The position numbers and the translations under genes were made by a program. A DNA stretch of 64,000 nucleotides from JADFQT01 sp965216025 (lineage in GTDB: Bacteria; Chloroflexota; Dehalococcoidia; Lucifugimonadales; UBA3495), in contig CBDCEX010000016.1 in assembly GCA_965216025.1 (NCBI GenBank), positions 434,001 to 498,000 on the forward strand. The letters run 5' to 3'. Below, in pieces: positions 51,290 through 60,326 of the stretch. The stretch's first letter is position 1, and each line of letters starts with the position of its first letter. Below the pieces are notes generated by a model that made no database searches, was not told the DNA's origin, and was given only the letters and a program-made list of their open reading frames with translations.

Positions 51290-52231
51290 ATGTCAATCAT
51301 GGTCACCGGCGGCACCGGCTTTATCGGCCACCGCATCATCCGCAAGCTGGTGGACCGGGGGGAAGAGGTGGTCTGCTTCGACCTGGCTCCGCCCCGGGCC
51401 AACCTGGAGCCGTATCTGGACCGCATCCAGTTCTACCGGGGCGACATCGGCCAGATACCCCACCTGCTGGAAGCGATCAACACCTATGGGGTCCACAAGA
51501 TTATCCACATGGCCGCCCTGCTGCCGCCGGACACCGAGGACCGCCCCCACTTCGGCATGCTGGTCAACATTCAGGGAGCGAACAACGTTTTCGAAACGGC
51601 CCGCTGGACCGGCATCGAGCGGGTGGTCTACGCCAGCTCCATCGCGGTTTACGGAGTCCAGGAAACCTTTGGGGAGCGCCCGGTGGACGAAGAAGACCTG
51701 TCGTCTCCGATCAACGTCTACGGAATGACCAAGGCAGCCAATGACTTTGCCGCCGGCCGGTATCGGGACCGCTACGGTATGGATGTGCGAGGGGTGAGAA
51801 TCTGCACCGTCTTCGGCCACGGCCGGGTGACCGGCATGACGGGCATGATCGGCGGGCTGATGATGTCGCTGCCGGCCATCGGGCAGCCGGTTGCCATGGA
51901 GTTCGATCCCAGCGAAGCCTCACCGATGATCCACGCCGAGGATGCAGCGGAGATGTTCGTTCAGGTAGCGCTGAGCACCAGCTTGAACCACTCGATTTAC
52001 ATCAGCGGCGGCCACCTGGCTACCATTCAAGACATGGCCACCCTGGTCCGGGAGTTTGTCCCGGATGCCCAGATTACCACCGGAGACCGGCCGGTGCCCC
52101 ACGTTTATCTGGTGGATAACAGCCGGATGCTGGCGGATATCGGCTACGAAATGGCTCCCCTGAGGGTCCGGGTGTTGGAGCACATGAACGACGCCCGCCG
52201 GGAAGCCGGCCTGCCGCCCATCTCCGGCTGA
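51290..52231 (+). CDS. NAD-dependent epimerase/dehydratase (extended SDR)
   Basis: 313 residues. MVTGGTGFIGHRIIRKLVDRG is the NAD-binding TGxxGxxG motif; VVYASSIAVYG and NVYGMTKAANDFAA give the Ser-Tyr-x3-Lys catalytic set. The likely substrate is a nucleotide sugar or a similar polyol; not resolvable here. The start is ATG 51290 with GGAGA upstream; the frame is open to 51209. Confidence 0.9.
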   Translation: MSIMVTGGTGFIGHRIIRKLVDRGEEVVCFDLAPPRANLEPYLDRIQFYRGDIGQIPHLLEAINTYGVHKIIHMAALLPPDTEDRPHFGMLVNIQGANNVFETARWTGIERVVYASSIAVYGVQETFGERPVDEEDLSSPINVYGMTKAANDFAAGRYRDRYGMDVRGVRICTVFGHGRVTGMTGMIGGLMMSLPAIGQPVAMEFDPSEASPMIHAEDAAEMFVQVALSTSLNHSIYISGGHLATIQDMATLVREFVPDAQITTGDRPVPHVYLVDNSRMLADIGYEMAPLRVRVLEHMNDARREAGLPPISG

Positions 52232-52289
52232 CCAAGACCTCCAGAGTCCGGGAAGCGAAAATCAGGGAGATTGCAGGTAACTAACGGGG

Positions 52290-53420
52290 CTACTTCACGA
52301 AAGCCAGCTGCTCAAAGCTGCCGCCTACCAGCGGAACCGGGTCCAAGCCCAGCCAATTTTCCACGATGGTTCCGTAAATACCCCGATAGTCGATGTTGAA
52401 GTGGAGGTCCCCCTCCAACAAGTCGCCTTCTCGCAGGGACGGATACTCGCTATACATGCCGCCCTGCACCGGATCGCCTATCGCCATCGCCAGCCCGCCC
52501 GAGCCGTGGTCGGTTCCCGACCCATTATCCTTCACCCTCCGGCCAAACTCGGTGAAAACAAACATCAGGACGTTATCAGCCGTGTCGTGCTCCCGCAGGT
52601 CGGTAAGAAAGTCCGTTATTGCCTGGGAAAGCTCGGTCCACAGCTTGGTATGTACCGGACTCTCGCTGGCGTGGGTGTCATAGCCGCTGTGCTGGGTGTA
52701 GAAGATGCGAGTGCCCAAATTGGCGTGCAAAACCTTGGAGATCCCCTGCAAATTCCGGCCTATTGAACTGTCGGCGTATTCCACCGAGGACACGTACACC
52801 GCCACGGCCGTCTTGAGAATGTCAGCCCCCTTCAAAGCGTCCAGGCCGGTTTGCCCCAGGTAGTCCATCACCGGTCCGGAACCTAAGATGGGAGCATACA
52901 TGCGGGCGAAAACGTCCAGGGCCTGGGAGCGATCCGGCTCGCCGGTAATTCCGGTCAGGACCCCGTAGGTCTCCAGCACCGCCACCGATGCCACCGGCAC
53001 TCCGGTCAAGGCCAGTGCCCTGGGCAGCCCTCGACCGAAGTTCACTCCGGTAAGCACGTTCTCCGAGCGGGGGTCCAGGTCTCGAATGACCCGGCCCAGC
53101 CAGCCCTCCGTGCCCACCTTGTCCGGCTCACAGGTGTGCCAAATATCCATTGACCGGAAGTGGGAGCGATTGGGACTGGGATAACCGACACCGTTGATCA
53201 AAGCTACCTTGCCCTGGTCGTACATATCCTTGATGGGGGCCAGGGCCGGATTGAAGCCAAAGTGGTCATCAATGGGAAGCACCTGGTCTTGAGGCACCGC
53301 CACGCTGCTGCGGTTATCATAGTACCGGGGATCCCCGTAGGGAATGACCGTGTTGAGATAGTCATTTCCCCCGGTAAGCTGAATCACCACAAGTATCGGG
53401 TCTCTTTGGGTTGTGGTCAT
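52290..53420 (-). CDS. DUF1501 family protein
   Basis: 376 residues with the DUF1501 alkaline-phosphatase-like pattern: ILVVIQLTGGNDYLNTVIPYGDPRYYDNR, INGVGYPSPNRSHFRSMDIWHT, and MFVFTEFGRRVKDNGSGTDHG. Residues in GGND and GTDHG fit a metal site. Members usually carry a Tat signal and sit next to a DUF1800 gene; both are missing here. The start is ATG 53420 with GGAG upstream, the frame open to 53483. Confidence 0.85.
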   Translation of the reverse strand: MTTTQRDPILVVIQLTGGNDYLNTVIPYGDPRYYDNRSSVAVPQDQVLPIDDHFGFNPALAPIKDMYDQGKVALINGVGYPSPNRSHFRSMDIWHTCEPDKVGTEGWLGRVIRDLDPRSENVLTGVNFGRGLPRALALTGVPVASVAVLETYGVLTGITGEPDRSQALDVFARMYAPILGSGPVMDYLGQTGLDALKGADILKTAVAVYVSSVEYADSSIGRNLQGISKVLHANLGTRIFYTQHSGYDTHASESPVHTKLWTELSQAITDFLTDLREHDTADNVLMFVFTEFGRRVKDNGSGTDHGSGGLAMAIGDPVQGGMYSEYPSLREGDLLEGDLHFNIDYRGIYGTIVENWLGLDPVPLVGGSFEQLAFVK

Positions 53421-53502
53421 GCTGCCTACTCCATTGGGTACTGAACATTCAAATTGTTCGGCTAGAAAACAAGTTCGATACAAAGATGATTTCTACGGTC
53501 AA

Positions 53503-53844
53503 TCAGGCGCCAGCACCTGGATCGATGGATGATTTACCAAAGGGACTCGCTGCGGCGAAGGCACGGATGATCAACGGTGCGGACACACCTATATTAATTG
53601 CCAAAATGGCGTTCAGGTCCGTTTCGGTTTCGTAGGCATAAGCCAGTACTCCACCCAAGACAGGCCAAACGAAAAAAGGGAGCCAGTATAACGGGTCTCT
53701 AAAGTCTGGCCGCTGGTCCTTCCCTACTTTCTGCAACTCCACCAGGTTTAACAAATTTATGGCAAGGCCCCCAAAGGCCGCCAGCAAAATTGAAATGATC
53801 TGTACATCGTTCCCATTAGCTTGCGCGAGGAAAAATGAAATCAT
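53503..53844 (-). CDS. Small integral membrane protein
   Basis: 113 residues with three hydrophobic helices: IISILLAAFGGLAINLLNLV, WLPFFVWPVLGGVLAYAY and ILAINIGVSAPLIIRAFAAA. Not recognised. It ends 83 bases before the DUF1501 gene and begins 18 bases after the small HTH-like gene upstream, so the three may be cotranscribed. Confidence 0.6.
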   Translation of the reverse strand: MISFFLAQANGNDVQIISILLAAFGGLAINLLNLVELQKVGKDQRPDFRDPLYWLPFFVWPVLGGVLAYAYETETDLNAILAINIGVSAPLIIRAFAAASPFGKSSIDPGAGA

Positions 53845-53862
53845 TTCTAAATCCGTTGCAGT

Positions 53863-54138
53863 CTAAGCTAGCCGGTTCTTAATTGCGCCTAATAATTTCT
53901 CCCCTAGGGACGCTTTCTTGAGGAAATGGGACCGGGTGGTGTAGAGGGCTTCGCCTTTATTAGAAGGAATAGACGATTTGAAAACAGTCTCCTGATTTTT
54001 CCGGATTACCGCCTCTACTGTTTCCGCTGACAGTCCTGTTTCGTTCGCCACTCCTTCAACGGTCCTCCAACGGTAATTGGGGTTTTCCAGGGCGGTTTTT
54101 ACCGCTTGTTCCTGTACTGAATCAAAATTAGTGGTCAT
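53863..54138 (-). CDS. Small winged-helix-like protein
   Basis: 91 residues. NYRWRTVEGVANETGLSAETVEAVI has the spacing of a helix-turn-helix, followed by GEALYTTRSHFLKKA as a possible wing. GGAGAG lies upstream of the ATG. Not recognised as a named family. It may regulate the membrane protein and DUF1501 genes that follow. Confidence 0.6.
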   Translation of the reverse strand: MTTNFDSVQEQAVKTALENPNYRWRTVEGVANETGLSAETVEAVIRKNQETVFKSSIPSNKGEALYTTRSHFLKKASLGEKLLGAIKNRLA

Positions 54139-54273
54139 GCTGCGCTCTCCTAATTTCCCGCCCGTTCGGAAGGAGAAACCTTCGCAAGTTTAGCAGATAC
54201 ACTTCTATCAGACCAGATAAGTGTGGCCAGATAAGTTGGGCCCAACTGATGCCGACTCGGTAGGATGGGAGCC

Positions 54274-54281
54274 AGGCTACC
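54274..54281. repeat. IS66 target-site duplication, left
   Basis: AGGCTACC, repeated exactly at 55713-55720; 8 bp as expected for IS66. Confidence 0.92.
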
Positions 54282-55712
54282 GAAACTGTTCAGATTTGAG
54301 GGGAAGCGAGCAACCGGCGGCATTCCAGGAGGGGATTGAGACCTCTGGCCCGCCAGGTGCCAAAGAGGGATGCCAAGGTCATCTTGCTGTCGGTGCCCTG
54401 CCCTGAGCGGGTGCCGCCGCTGATCTTGCGACTGGTTACCAGATGCCGCAGGCTCCGCTCGGCGGCGTTGTTGTCTGAGGGCACGGCTGGGTCCGACACG
54501 AAGACAAACAGTTCCTTGATGAACCGTTCCATGCGCCGGCAGAGCTTGGCCTGAACCGCCAGGGGATCTTTAAGGAAAGGCCGCGCCAAGACCATTAGTT
54601 TCTCCTCCAGCATTAGCTGGGTGCGATGGCCTGGCTGGGCTCGGGGAAGGACCGAGCCCTTGGCCTCCGTGTAGACCTGGTGAACCGCCTCGGCCCACTG
54701 AGCCAGCCCAGCGTCTTCTGGGTACAACCCTTTCAGGTCATGGATATCTCGCAGCAGATGAGCCCAGCACCGTTGCTTCAGGCCCGGGTAGTGGTTATAG
54801 GCGGCGTAGAAATCACTGACCAACACTCCGCTGAAGGAGGAATCCAGCACCTCATCCACCACCCCCTTATCCCGACCCCGACGCAGGAAGTATCGTTCGC
54901 TGGGAGTGCTGAAGGTCCAAACATAGCCGTTGCTCCCGTCCTGGCGCCAGCCGGTTTCGTCGCCCTGCACCACGGGACTGGCGCGGACTTGCTCGAGCAC
55001 CTCTCGCACCGCCGTCTCAGCCTGACGGGCTACTCCATGGACGGCCTGGACGATGGCACCAACACTCAGGTGCAACTGATGGACGGTCTCCAGGTACCAT
55101 TGGATGATTCTTATGGGCAACCGTCCCTCCTCCCGCAGGGTCACCATCAGGCTTACCAGATTGACCCCCAGGCGCTGCTGGCCCAGAACCACCCCCTGCA
55201 GGGCCTCTTTGGGCAGCCGGCGCCGCTGGCATACCGGACAGATGCGGGCTACCAGGGCGTGCTCGGTCACTTCTACCGGAGCCACCGATAGCTCAATGAC
55301 TTCCCGAGTTCGCTGTACCCATCCGCCGTTCAGGTGAGTCCCGCAGTCGGGACAGACCGCCACGGCATGCTCCACCCGCCGGGTAGGAGTCATGCGCTGG
55401 CGGGCGAAGCCATGGCGGCGCGGCTTTCTGGGCTCCTTTTTCTCCGGCGCTTGCCGGCTGGAGTGCGGCTGATTACCCGGCATCCCCGACGACCCGCGCC
55501 GGTTGGGACGGGATTCCAGAACCCCAATCCGCCTTTGCAAATCGGCAATGACTGCCCGCTGGCCGACAATTATCTCCAGCAGAGTTTCGCGACTCGCCGC
55601 GTTCAGGTCTAGTTCAGTGTCCACCTCCCTGGTATGCCACAACTCCCCCGGCCATGCCAGCGTTTTTCCAACGGCTTTGAGCCAATTCACCTCATCAAGT
55701 CTGAACAGTTAC
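54282..55712 (-). mobile_element. IS66-family element, transposase-only type
   Basis: 1431 bp with inverted repeats G(A/T)AACTGTTCAGA and an exact 8-bp duplication AGGCTACC outside. It carries only the main transposase (tnpC), not the accessory tnpA and tnpB of larger IS66 elements. It lies about 100 bp upstream of the iscA-type gene, in the other orientation. Confidence 0.94.
54290..55690 (-). CDS. IS66-family transposase
   Basis: 466 residues: N-terminal leucine-zipper-like helix (IVGQRAVIADLQRRIGVLES), a zinc finger (CPDCGTHL ... CPVCQRRR), then the DDE core with VVQGDETGWRQDG, VLVSDFYAAYNHYPG and, near the end, VPSDNNAAERSLRHLVTSRK. Full length and apparently intact. Confidence 0.95.
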   Translation of the reverse strand: MNWLKAVGKTLAWPGELWHTREVDTELDLNAASRETLLEIIVGQRAVIADLQRRIGVLESRPNRRGSSGMPGNQPHSSRQAPEKKEPRKPRRHGFARQRMTPTRRVEHAVAVCPDCGTHLNGGWVQRTREVIELSVAPVEVTEHALVARICPVCQRRRLPKEALQGVVLGQQRLGVNLVSLMVTLREEGRLPIRIIQWYLETVHQLHLSVGAIVQAVHGVARQAETAVREVLEQVRASPVVQGDETGWRQDGSNGYVWTFSTPSERYFLRRGRDKGVVDEVLDSSFSGVLVSDFYAAYNHYPGLKQRCWAHLLRDIHDLKGLYPEDAGLAQWAEAVHQVYTEAKGSVLPRAQPGHRTQLMLEEKLMVLARPFLKDPLAVQAKLCRRMERFIKELFVFVSDPAVPSDNNAAERSLRHLVTSRKISGGTRSGQGTDSKMTLASLFGTWRARGLNPLLECRRLLASPQI

Positions 55713-55720
55713 AGGCTACC
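55713..55720. repeat. IS66 target-site duplication, right
   Basis: AGGCTACC, identical to 54274-54281. Confidence 0.92.
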
Positions 55721-55813
55721 TTGACGGCTTGCTCCGGTTACCTTAGAATTGGAACATATAACCTGGTGGACTAACGTACCTGCGTATATGGTTTGATTTC
55801 CGGGGAGGACTTT

Positions 55814-56170
55814 ATGGCGATAACGATGAACGGCGTTGAGTTGGGAGTTGAGATTACCGAAAAGGCTGCCGAAAAGATCAAGTATTTCGCGGCCAAGGAC
55901 GGCATCACTGAGAACGTGGGACTGCGAGTCGCCGTCAAGGGTGGCGGTTGCTCCGGTATGACCTACGATTTGGACATCACCGGCGAGGAGTTGGATAGCG
56001 ACAAGGTGGTGGAGCAGCATGGTGTAAAGGTGATGGTCGACAAGAAGAGCTACATCTTCCTGGTCGGTACTGTCCTGGACTTCTCCGACGGCTTGAATGG
56101 CAAAGGGTTTCAATTCGAAAATCCCAACGCCAAGAAAGCCTGTGGCTGCGGGACCTCTTTCAGCGTTTAG
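55814..56170 (+). CDS. IscA/ErpA-type iron-sulfur cluster assembly protein
   Basis: 118 residues of the A-type carrier family. The three cluster-ligand cysteines are in VKGGGCSGMTYDL and KKACGCGTSFSV at the C-terminus. It accepts or transfers Fe-S clusters. The start is ATG 55814, with GGGGAGG seven bases upstream. The IS66 element upstream leaves about 100 bp for its promoter. A terminator separates it from the YgfZ-type gene. Confidence 0.94.
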   Translation: MAITMNGVELGVEITEKAAEKIKYFAAKDGITENVGLRVAVKGGGCSGMTYDLDITGEELDSDKVVEQHGVKVMVDKKSYIFLVGTVLDFSDGLNGKGFQFENPNAKKACGCGTSFSV

Positions 56171-56207
56171 ATATCCCGGTTTAAATTCCCCGAATCCGGC
56201 TAGCGAT

Positions 56208-56243
56208 GGCGGCGCCCCAGTAGAATCGGGCGCCGCCTTTTTA
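56208..56243 (+). terminator. Rho-independent terminator after the IscA-type gene
   Basis: A 10-bp stem (GGCGGCGCCC/GGGCGCCGCC) with a 10-base loop, followed by TTTTT. Strong intrinsic terminator 37 bases after the stop. Confidence 0.92.
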
Positions 56244-56298
56244 ATTGTGCAGCATAGTCCCTTAAATGATTTGGTCAATTATTTAGCAGGAGTTTGGC

Positions 56299-57393
56299 AT
56301 GACTTCTCAGCAATCGGCAATATCCTCCACCCCGGGATTATCCAACGCCGGAGGAAGGGAGTTTCAGGAGTACTACGGCTGGCAAATGCCGGCTCTTTAC
56401 TCCGACCCGGCCACTGAATATGTCGCGGCAAAGGAGGACGTGGCAGTACACGACTCCTCCTATGTGGGACGCTTGAAGGCCATCGGCCCTGACGCGCTAG
56501 ATCTGCTCAACCGCATGTCTACCAACCAGGTGCTGAGTTTGGAGCCCGGACAGGGAGCGCCGACCATCCTCACCACCGACCGGGGCCGCATTCTGGACCT
56601 GATTGGCGTGGTCAACTTCGGGGAGTACGCCCTGCTTTTGACCAGCCCGGGGGAACAACAGCGGGTCATCCACTGGTTGGATAAGTACACAATCATGGAG
56701 GATATGACGGTCGAAGACCTGACACCGGAGACTACCATGCTGACCGTCCTGGGACCCAACAGCACGGTCCGGCTAGGCCAATTGGTAGATGAGGAGCTAG
56801 CAGACCTGCCCCCTTACCACACTAGATCGGTGACCCTGGGGGGAGAATCCTTCAGCGTTATCAACCGGCCTCTGGCTGAAATTCCGGCATTCGAGTTGCT
56901 TCTTTCGACAGATTCGGCGTCCGCCGTGTGGTCGGCTCTGGTCGAATCTGAGATTACTCCAATTGGCTTGCAGGCCTACCAGACGCTACGAGTAGAGAGG
57001 GCGATTCCCAGCCACGGACGGGAGATGGGAGATACCTATAACCCTCTGGAGGCCGGGTTAATCGGGTCCATAGATTTCACCAAGGGCTGCTATATCGGCC
57101 AGGAAGTAATCGCGCGGTTGGACACCTACCGGAAGGTCCAGAAGCACCTGGTGGTTCTCCATTTCCCAGAGGACACCCAGGTGTCGGAAGGGGACTCCCT
57201 GGAGCACGAAGGACGGAACATAGGTACAGTTACTTCGGTTGCCTACATTCCGACCAGCGGACAGCTAATAGGACTGGGCTACGTGCGCACCGCCAGCGCC
57301 AGTGTAGGGACTCGCCTGAATCTGGCAGCTCCGGGCAGCGGCGAGGCGGAGATCGCCCAGTTGCCCCTGCTCTTCGGGCCGGGGGAAGGTTGA
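56299..57393 (+). CDS. YgfZ/GcvT-like folate-binding protein
   Basis: 364 residues of the aminomethyltransferase fold. The KGCYIGQEVIARLDTYRKVQKHLV segment near residue 255 carries the YgfZ signature K-G-C-Y-x-G-Q-E, including its functional Cys, which separates it from GcvT. YgfZ uses folate to help build or repair Fe-S enzymes, which matches the IscA-type gene upstream. AGGAG precedes the ATG. Confidence 0.88.
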   Translation: MTSQQSAISSTPGLSNAGGREFQEYYGWQMPALYSDPATEYVAAKEDVAVHDSSYVGRLKAIGPDALDLLNRMSTNQVLSLEPGQGAPTILTTDRGRILDLIGVVNFGEYALLLTSPGEQQRVIHWLDKYTIMEDMTVEDLTPETTMLTVLGPNSTVRLGQLVDEELADLPPYHTRSVTLGGESFSVINRPLAEIPAFELLLSTDSASAVWSALVESEITPIGLQAYQTLRVERAIPSHGREMGDTYNPLEAGLIGSIDFTKGCYIGQEVIARLDTYRKVQKHLVVLHFPEDTQVSEGDSLEHEGRNIGTVTSVAYIPTSGQLIGLGYVRTASASVGTRLNLAAPGSGEAEIAQLPLLFGPGEG

Positions 57394-57448
57394 TCCAAGG
57401 ACCAGCCCTCGGGGCGGTCCGGGCGTCGGTCCGGGTAACAGGCCGATT

Positions 57449-58642
57449 TCAGGCCACCACCTCAATCTTGCCCTCGGGCGTCGCCGCCATCAGCGCGGTA
57501 AAGTCGTAACCCCGCCGCCGCAGCTCGTCTCCCCCGCCTTCTCGCCGGTCCAGCAAGGCAATGACCTGCACCACGCTGCAACCCAAAGCCTCGGCCGCTG
57601 CAATGGCATGCAGCAGGGAGCCGCCGGTGGTGCAGGTGTCGTCTACGATGGCCACCCGGCTGCCTGCTACCAGCGGACCCTCAATTAACTGGCCCATGCC
57701 ATGCTCTTTGCTTTCCTTGCGCACAATAAACGCTGGTATACCATCGCCATCTTCCTGGCTGGCCAGTGCCACGGCCGTGACGATGGGATCGGCCGCCAGG
57801 GTCGGTCCCCCCACCGCCTGGGCCCCCGCCTGCCGAATCAGCGGTAGCAACGCCTGTCCTATGAGCATGGCCCCTTCCGGGTCCAAACTCAGCAGGCGAC
57901 CGTCGAAGTAGTAGCTGCTGGTTTTTCCCGAGGAGAGGGTGAACTGCCCATACTTGAGCGAGCCCCGGGCCAAAGACAGGCTCAACAGCCTCTCGGCTGA
58001 AGGGCTAGCCGGGCTCCGCGAAGAATTTGAAGAGTCCAGGGGACAGTACAACCCTCGCCGGTTGATGTACCGCTCAACAGCCTCTGGTACCCGATATTTA
58101 ATAGACCGGCCCTCGCTGGCCCGCAGGCGTATGCTGCTGCCACTAATATCCATAATCGGGGCGGGCAGGAAATTGACCTTGCTGCCCAATTTCGGGTAGC
58201 GACCCAGCTGCTCGTCCAGAATTCGGGAGTTTTGGAAGCCCGACCTGCTGGCTATGGCCAGATCACAAAGCTCAATTATCCTCTCCGGCTGCTCCCAACG
58301 GTGGAACTGTTCCAAGGCATCCAAACCCAGGATGAAGTAAAGTTGGACCTCTTCTCCCAGGTCTCGCTTAAGCTGCTCCAGCGTATCTACGGTGTAGGTG
58401 GGACCCGAGCGGTCGACTTCGATACGGGAGACACCTAGCCTAGGGTTGGAGGCTATCGCCAGCTCCACCATCTTGAGCCGGTGCTCTGCCGGGGAGAGGG
58501 CCTGCCCCGCCTTGAGCCAGGGCTGACCCGCCGGAATGAAAATAACTTGGTCCAGGGCCAGTCGGCTCAGCGCTTCCTCCGCGATGATCAGATGACCCAC
58601 ATGAACCGGGTCGAAGGTGCCTCCCAGGATTCCTACCCGCAT
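57449..58642 (-). CDS. NadD-PyrE fusion: nicotinate-nucleotide adenylyltransferase / orotate phosphoribosyltransferase
   Basis: 397 residues. Residues 1-~195 are NadD: GILGGTFDPVHVGHL with the nucleotidyltransferase HxGH, GPTYTVDTLEQLKRDLG, and DISGSSIRLRASEGRSIKYRVP. Residues ~215-397 are PyrE: RGSLKYGQFTLSSGKTSSYYFDGRLL and the PRPP-binding VAIVDDTCTTGGSLLHAI. A short Ser/Pro linker joins them. NadD makes NaAD for NAD synthesis; PyrE makes OMP for pyrimidines, so one chain joins a PRPP-using and a PPi-releasing step. It begins one base after the obg stop (TAGCATG). Confidence 0.93.
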   Translation of the reverse strand: MRVGILGGTFDPVHVGHLIIAEEALSRLALDQVIFIPAGQPWLKAGQALSPAEHRLKMVELAIASNPRLGVSRIEVDRSGPTYTVDTLEQLKRDLGEEVQLYFILGLDALEQFHRWEQPERIIELCDLAIASRSGFQNSRILDEQLGRYPKLGSKVNFLPAPIMDISGSSIRLRASEGRSIKYRVPEAVERYINRRGLYCPLDSSNSSRSPASPSAERLLSLSLARGSLKYGQFTLSSGKTSSYYFDGRLLSLDPEGAMLIGQALLPLIRQAGAQAVGGPTLAADPIVTAVALASQEDGDGIPAFIVRKESKEHGMGQLIEGPLVAGSRVAIVDDTCTTGGSLLHAIAAAEALGCSVVQVIALLDRREGGGDELRRRGYDFTALMAATPEGKIEVVA

Positions 58643-58643
58643 G

Positions 58644-59990
58644 CTAGAACCACTCCATCTCTGCTCGGCCGATGCGTATAGTGTCGCCAGCCTCGATTCC
58701 CGCCTCTTCCAAGGTTCTGGCCAGGCCCAGCCGCGTCATCTCCCGCCAGATTTGCAGCACCACCCGGTAATCCCGGGTGTCGGCCATCGCTGTCAGGCGC
58801 TCCAGCTGTTCCGACTCGATCACATAGACGCCATTATCCTTGTGGAAGGTACTGGGACGGGTTGTTCGGCGGCTATGACGAAATTCCAGCCCAACGGGTT
58901 CAGCTTCGGCTTCGGCCGCAATCCGGGACTCCTCCCCAATGGTTCTATCCAGCAGCTCGATAACATGTCCCAGCAGGGCATCAATTCCCTCGCCGGTAGC
59001 GGCGGAGATAAAAAATATGGGACTGGATTTAGCTTCCCAGGTAGCCCGTTGCATAGAAGCCGGTTCGGTGGCGGCTATTCCAGACGCAACGGCCGCCAGC
59101 ACGTCCTGCTCCAATTCCTCTTGCCGGGCTCTCACCTCCGTTATGTCTATCTTGTTTATGGCTATGACCTGCGGCTTCTCCGCGAGAGCTGGGTTAAACT
59201 GCCGCAGCTCTTCGTTAACCATGCGGTAGTCGGCAATCGGATCCTCGGATAGGCCGTCCAAGATATGGATGTATATTCGGGCTCTTTCGGCGTGACGTAA
59301 AAATTGGTCTCCCAATCCTACGCCATCATGGGCGCCTTCGATGAGGCCGGGAACTTCCATCATCACGAAGCTCTTATCCCGAGTGCCCACCATCCCCAGC
59401 ACCGGCTCCACCGTAGTAAAGGGATAGCTGGCGATCCGGGGCTGCGCCGCCGAGCAGTGGGAGATCAGAGTGGACTTACCGGCATTGGGTTTGGCCAGTA
59501 AGCCGACATCGGCCAGCAGCTTCAACTCCAGCAGGAGCACTACGTGCTCGCCGAGCTCGCCCTTTTGGGAAAGCAGGGGTTCCTGATTAGTAGAGGTGGC
59601 GAATCGAGTATTACCCCAACCACCCCGTCCCCCCTGCGCTACCAGACAAGGCGTCTCATCAGTTATGTCCGCAATCAACTCCGTGGTGCCGTCTGGATTC
59701 CTCCGCCTCACTAGTGTTCCCAAGGGCACCTTTATAATGTCATCGGGACCGTTACCGCCCCGCATTTCCTTACCCTTGCCATGCTTGCCGCGCTCCACAT
59801 AGATGGTGCTGTTAAATTTCAGATGGAGCAACGTATTTAGAGAAGGGTCACCTACAATATAGGCATTGCCGCCGGCGCCACCATCACCACCGTTGGGGCC
59901 ACCATGGGGCCGATATTTTTCCCGCAGAAAACTTACACAGCCGTTGCCGCCGTCACCACCCTTTATATTTAAACGAACAGTATCAATCAT
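58644..59990 (-). CDS. obg: Obg/CgtA ribosome-associated GTPase
   Basis: 448 residues in the Obg order: glycine-rich Obg fold (GGDGGNGCVSFLREKY), GTPase domain with LLAKPNAGKSTLIS (G1), EVPGLIEGAHDGVGLG (G3) and INKID (G4), and a C-terminal OCT domain (~residues 365-448). It links GTP level to 50S assembly and stress responses. The nadD-pyrE fusion follows one base after the stop, a known obg-nadD order. Confidence 0.96.
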   Translation of the reverse strand: MIDTVRLNIKGGDGGNGCVSFLREKYRPHGGPNGGDGGAGGNAYIVGDPSLNTLLHLKFNSTIYVERGKHGKGKEMRGGNGPDDIIKVPLGTLVRRRNPDGTTELIADITDETPCLVAQGGRGGWGNTRFATSTNQEPLLSQKGELGEHVVLLLELKLLADVGLLAKPNAGKSTLISHCSAAQPRIASYPFTTVEPVLGMVGTRDKSFVMMEVPGLIEGAHDGVGLGDQFLRHAERARIYIHILDGLSEDPIADYRMVNEELRQFNPALAEKPQVIAINKIDITEVRARQEELEQDVLAAVASGIAATEPASMQRATWEAKSSPIFFISAATGEGIDALLGHVIELLDRTIGEESRIAAEAEAEPVGLEFRHSRRTTRPSTFHKDNGVYVIESEQLERLTAMADTRDYRVVLQIWREMTRLGLARTLEEAGIEAGDTIRIGRAEMEWF

Positions 59991-60326
59991 AAAAAGTAGA
60001 TAAGTCTAATAAAGATAATAATAGGCTGGATTAGTGGAGAGATTCTAGGATATCAGCTTTCGCTGGGTGTTGATCGATTCTATTTTAACACGGGTGTTTG
60101 GCAATGAGAGGTTGATAATTTAACTGGAAGAGTGGATAGCTGCTAACGGCGAGGAGGAGCCTGGCCGAGAGACTAGAGTTTGAGATTAACATCAACCAGA
60201 AGAGCGGGTATTCCACGAGTTAAATACGGGTTTCCCACCCAATGGGAAAGTTGTGAACGAAAAATCGGAGTTTATCAACGATGAACTGGAGCGGGAAGCC
60301 AAAGATGCCGGGTGGAGCGGTAGCCT
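59991..60326. other. AT-rich gap between dnaA and obg
   Basis: About 336 bases, with AT-rich sequence at 59991-60125. It lies just downstream of dnaA, where an origin could be placed, but I find no clear TTATCCACA box; AGTGGATAG and TATTCCACG are only partial matches. No gene recognised. Confidence 0.45.

Noticed and set aside
59991..60326. Origin of replication next to dnaA
   Set aside because: AT-rich and well placed, but no clear TTATCCACA boxes; only partial matches.
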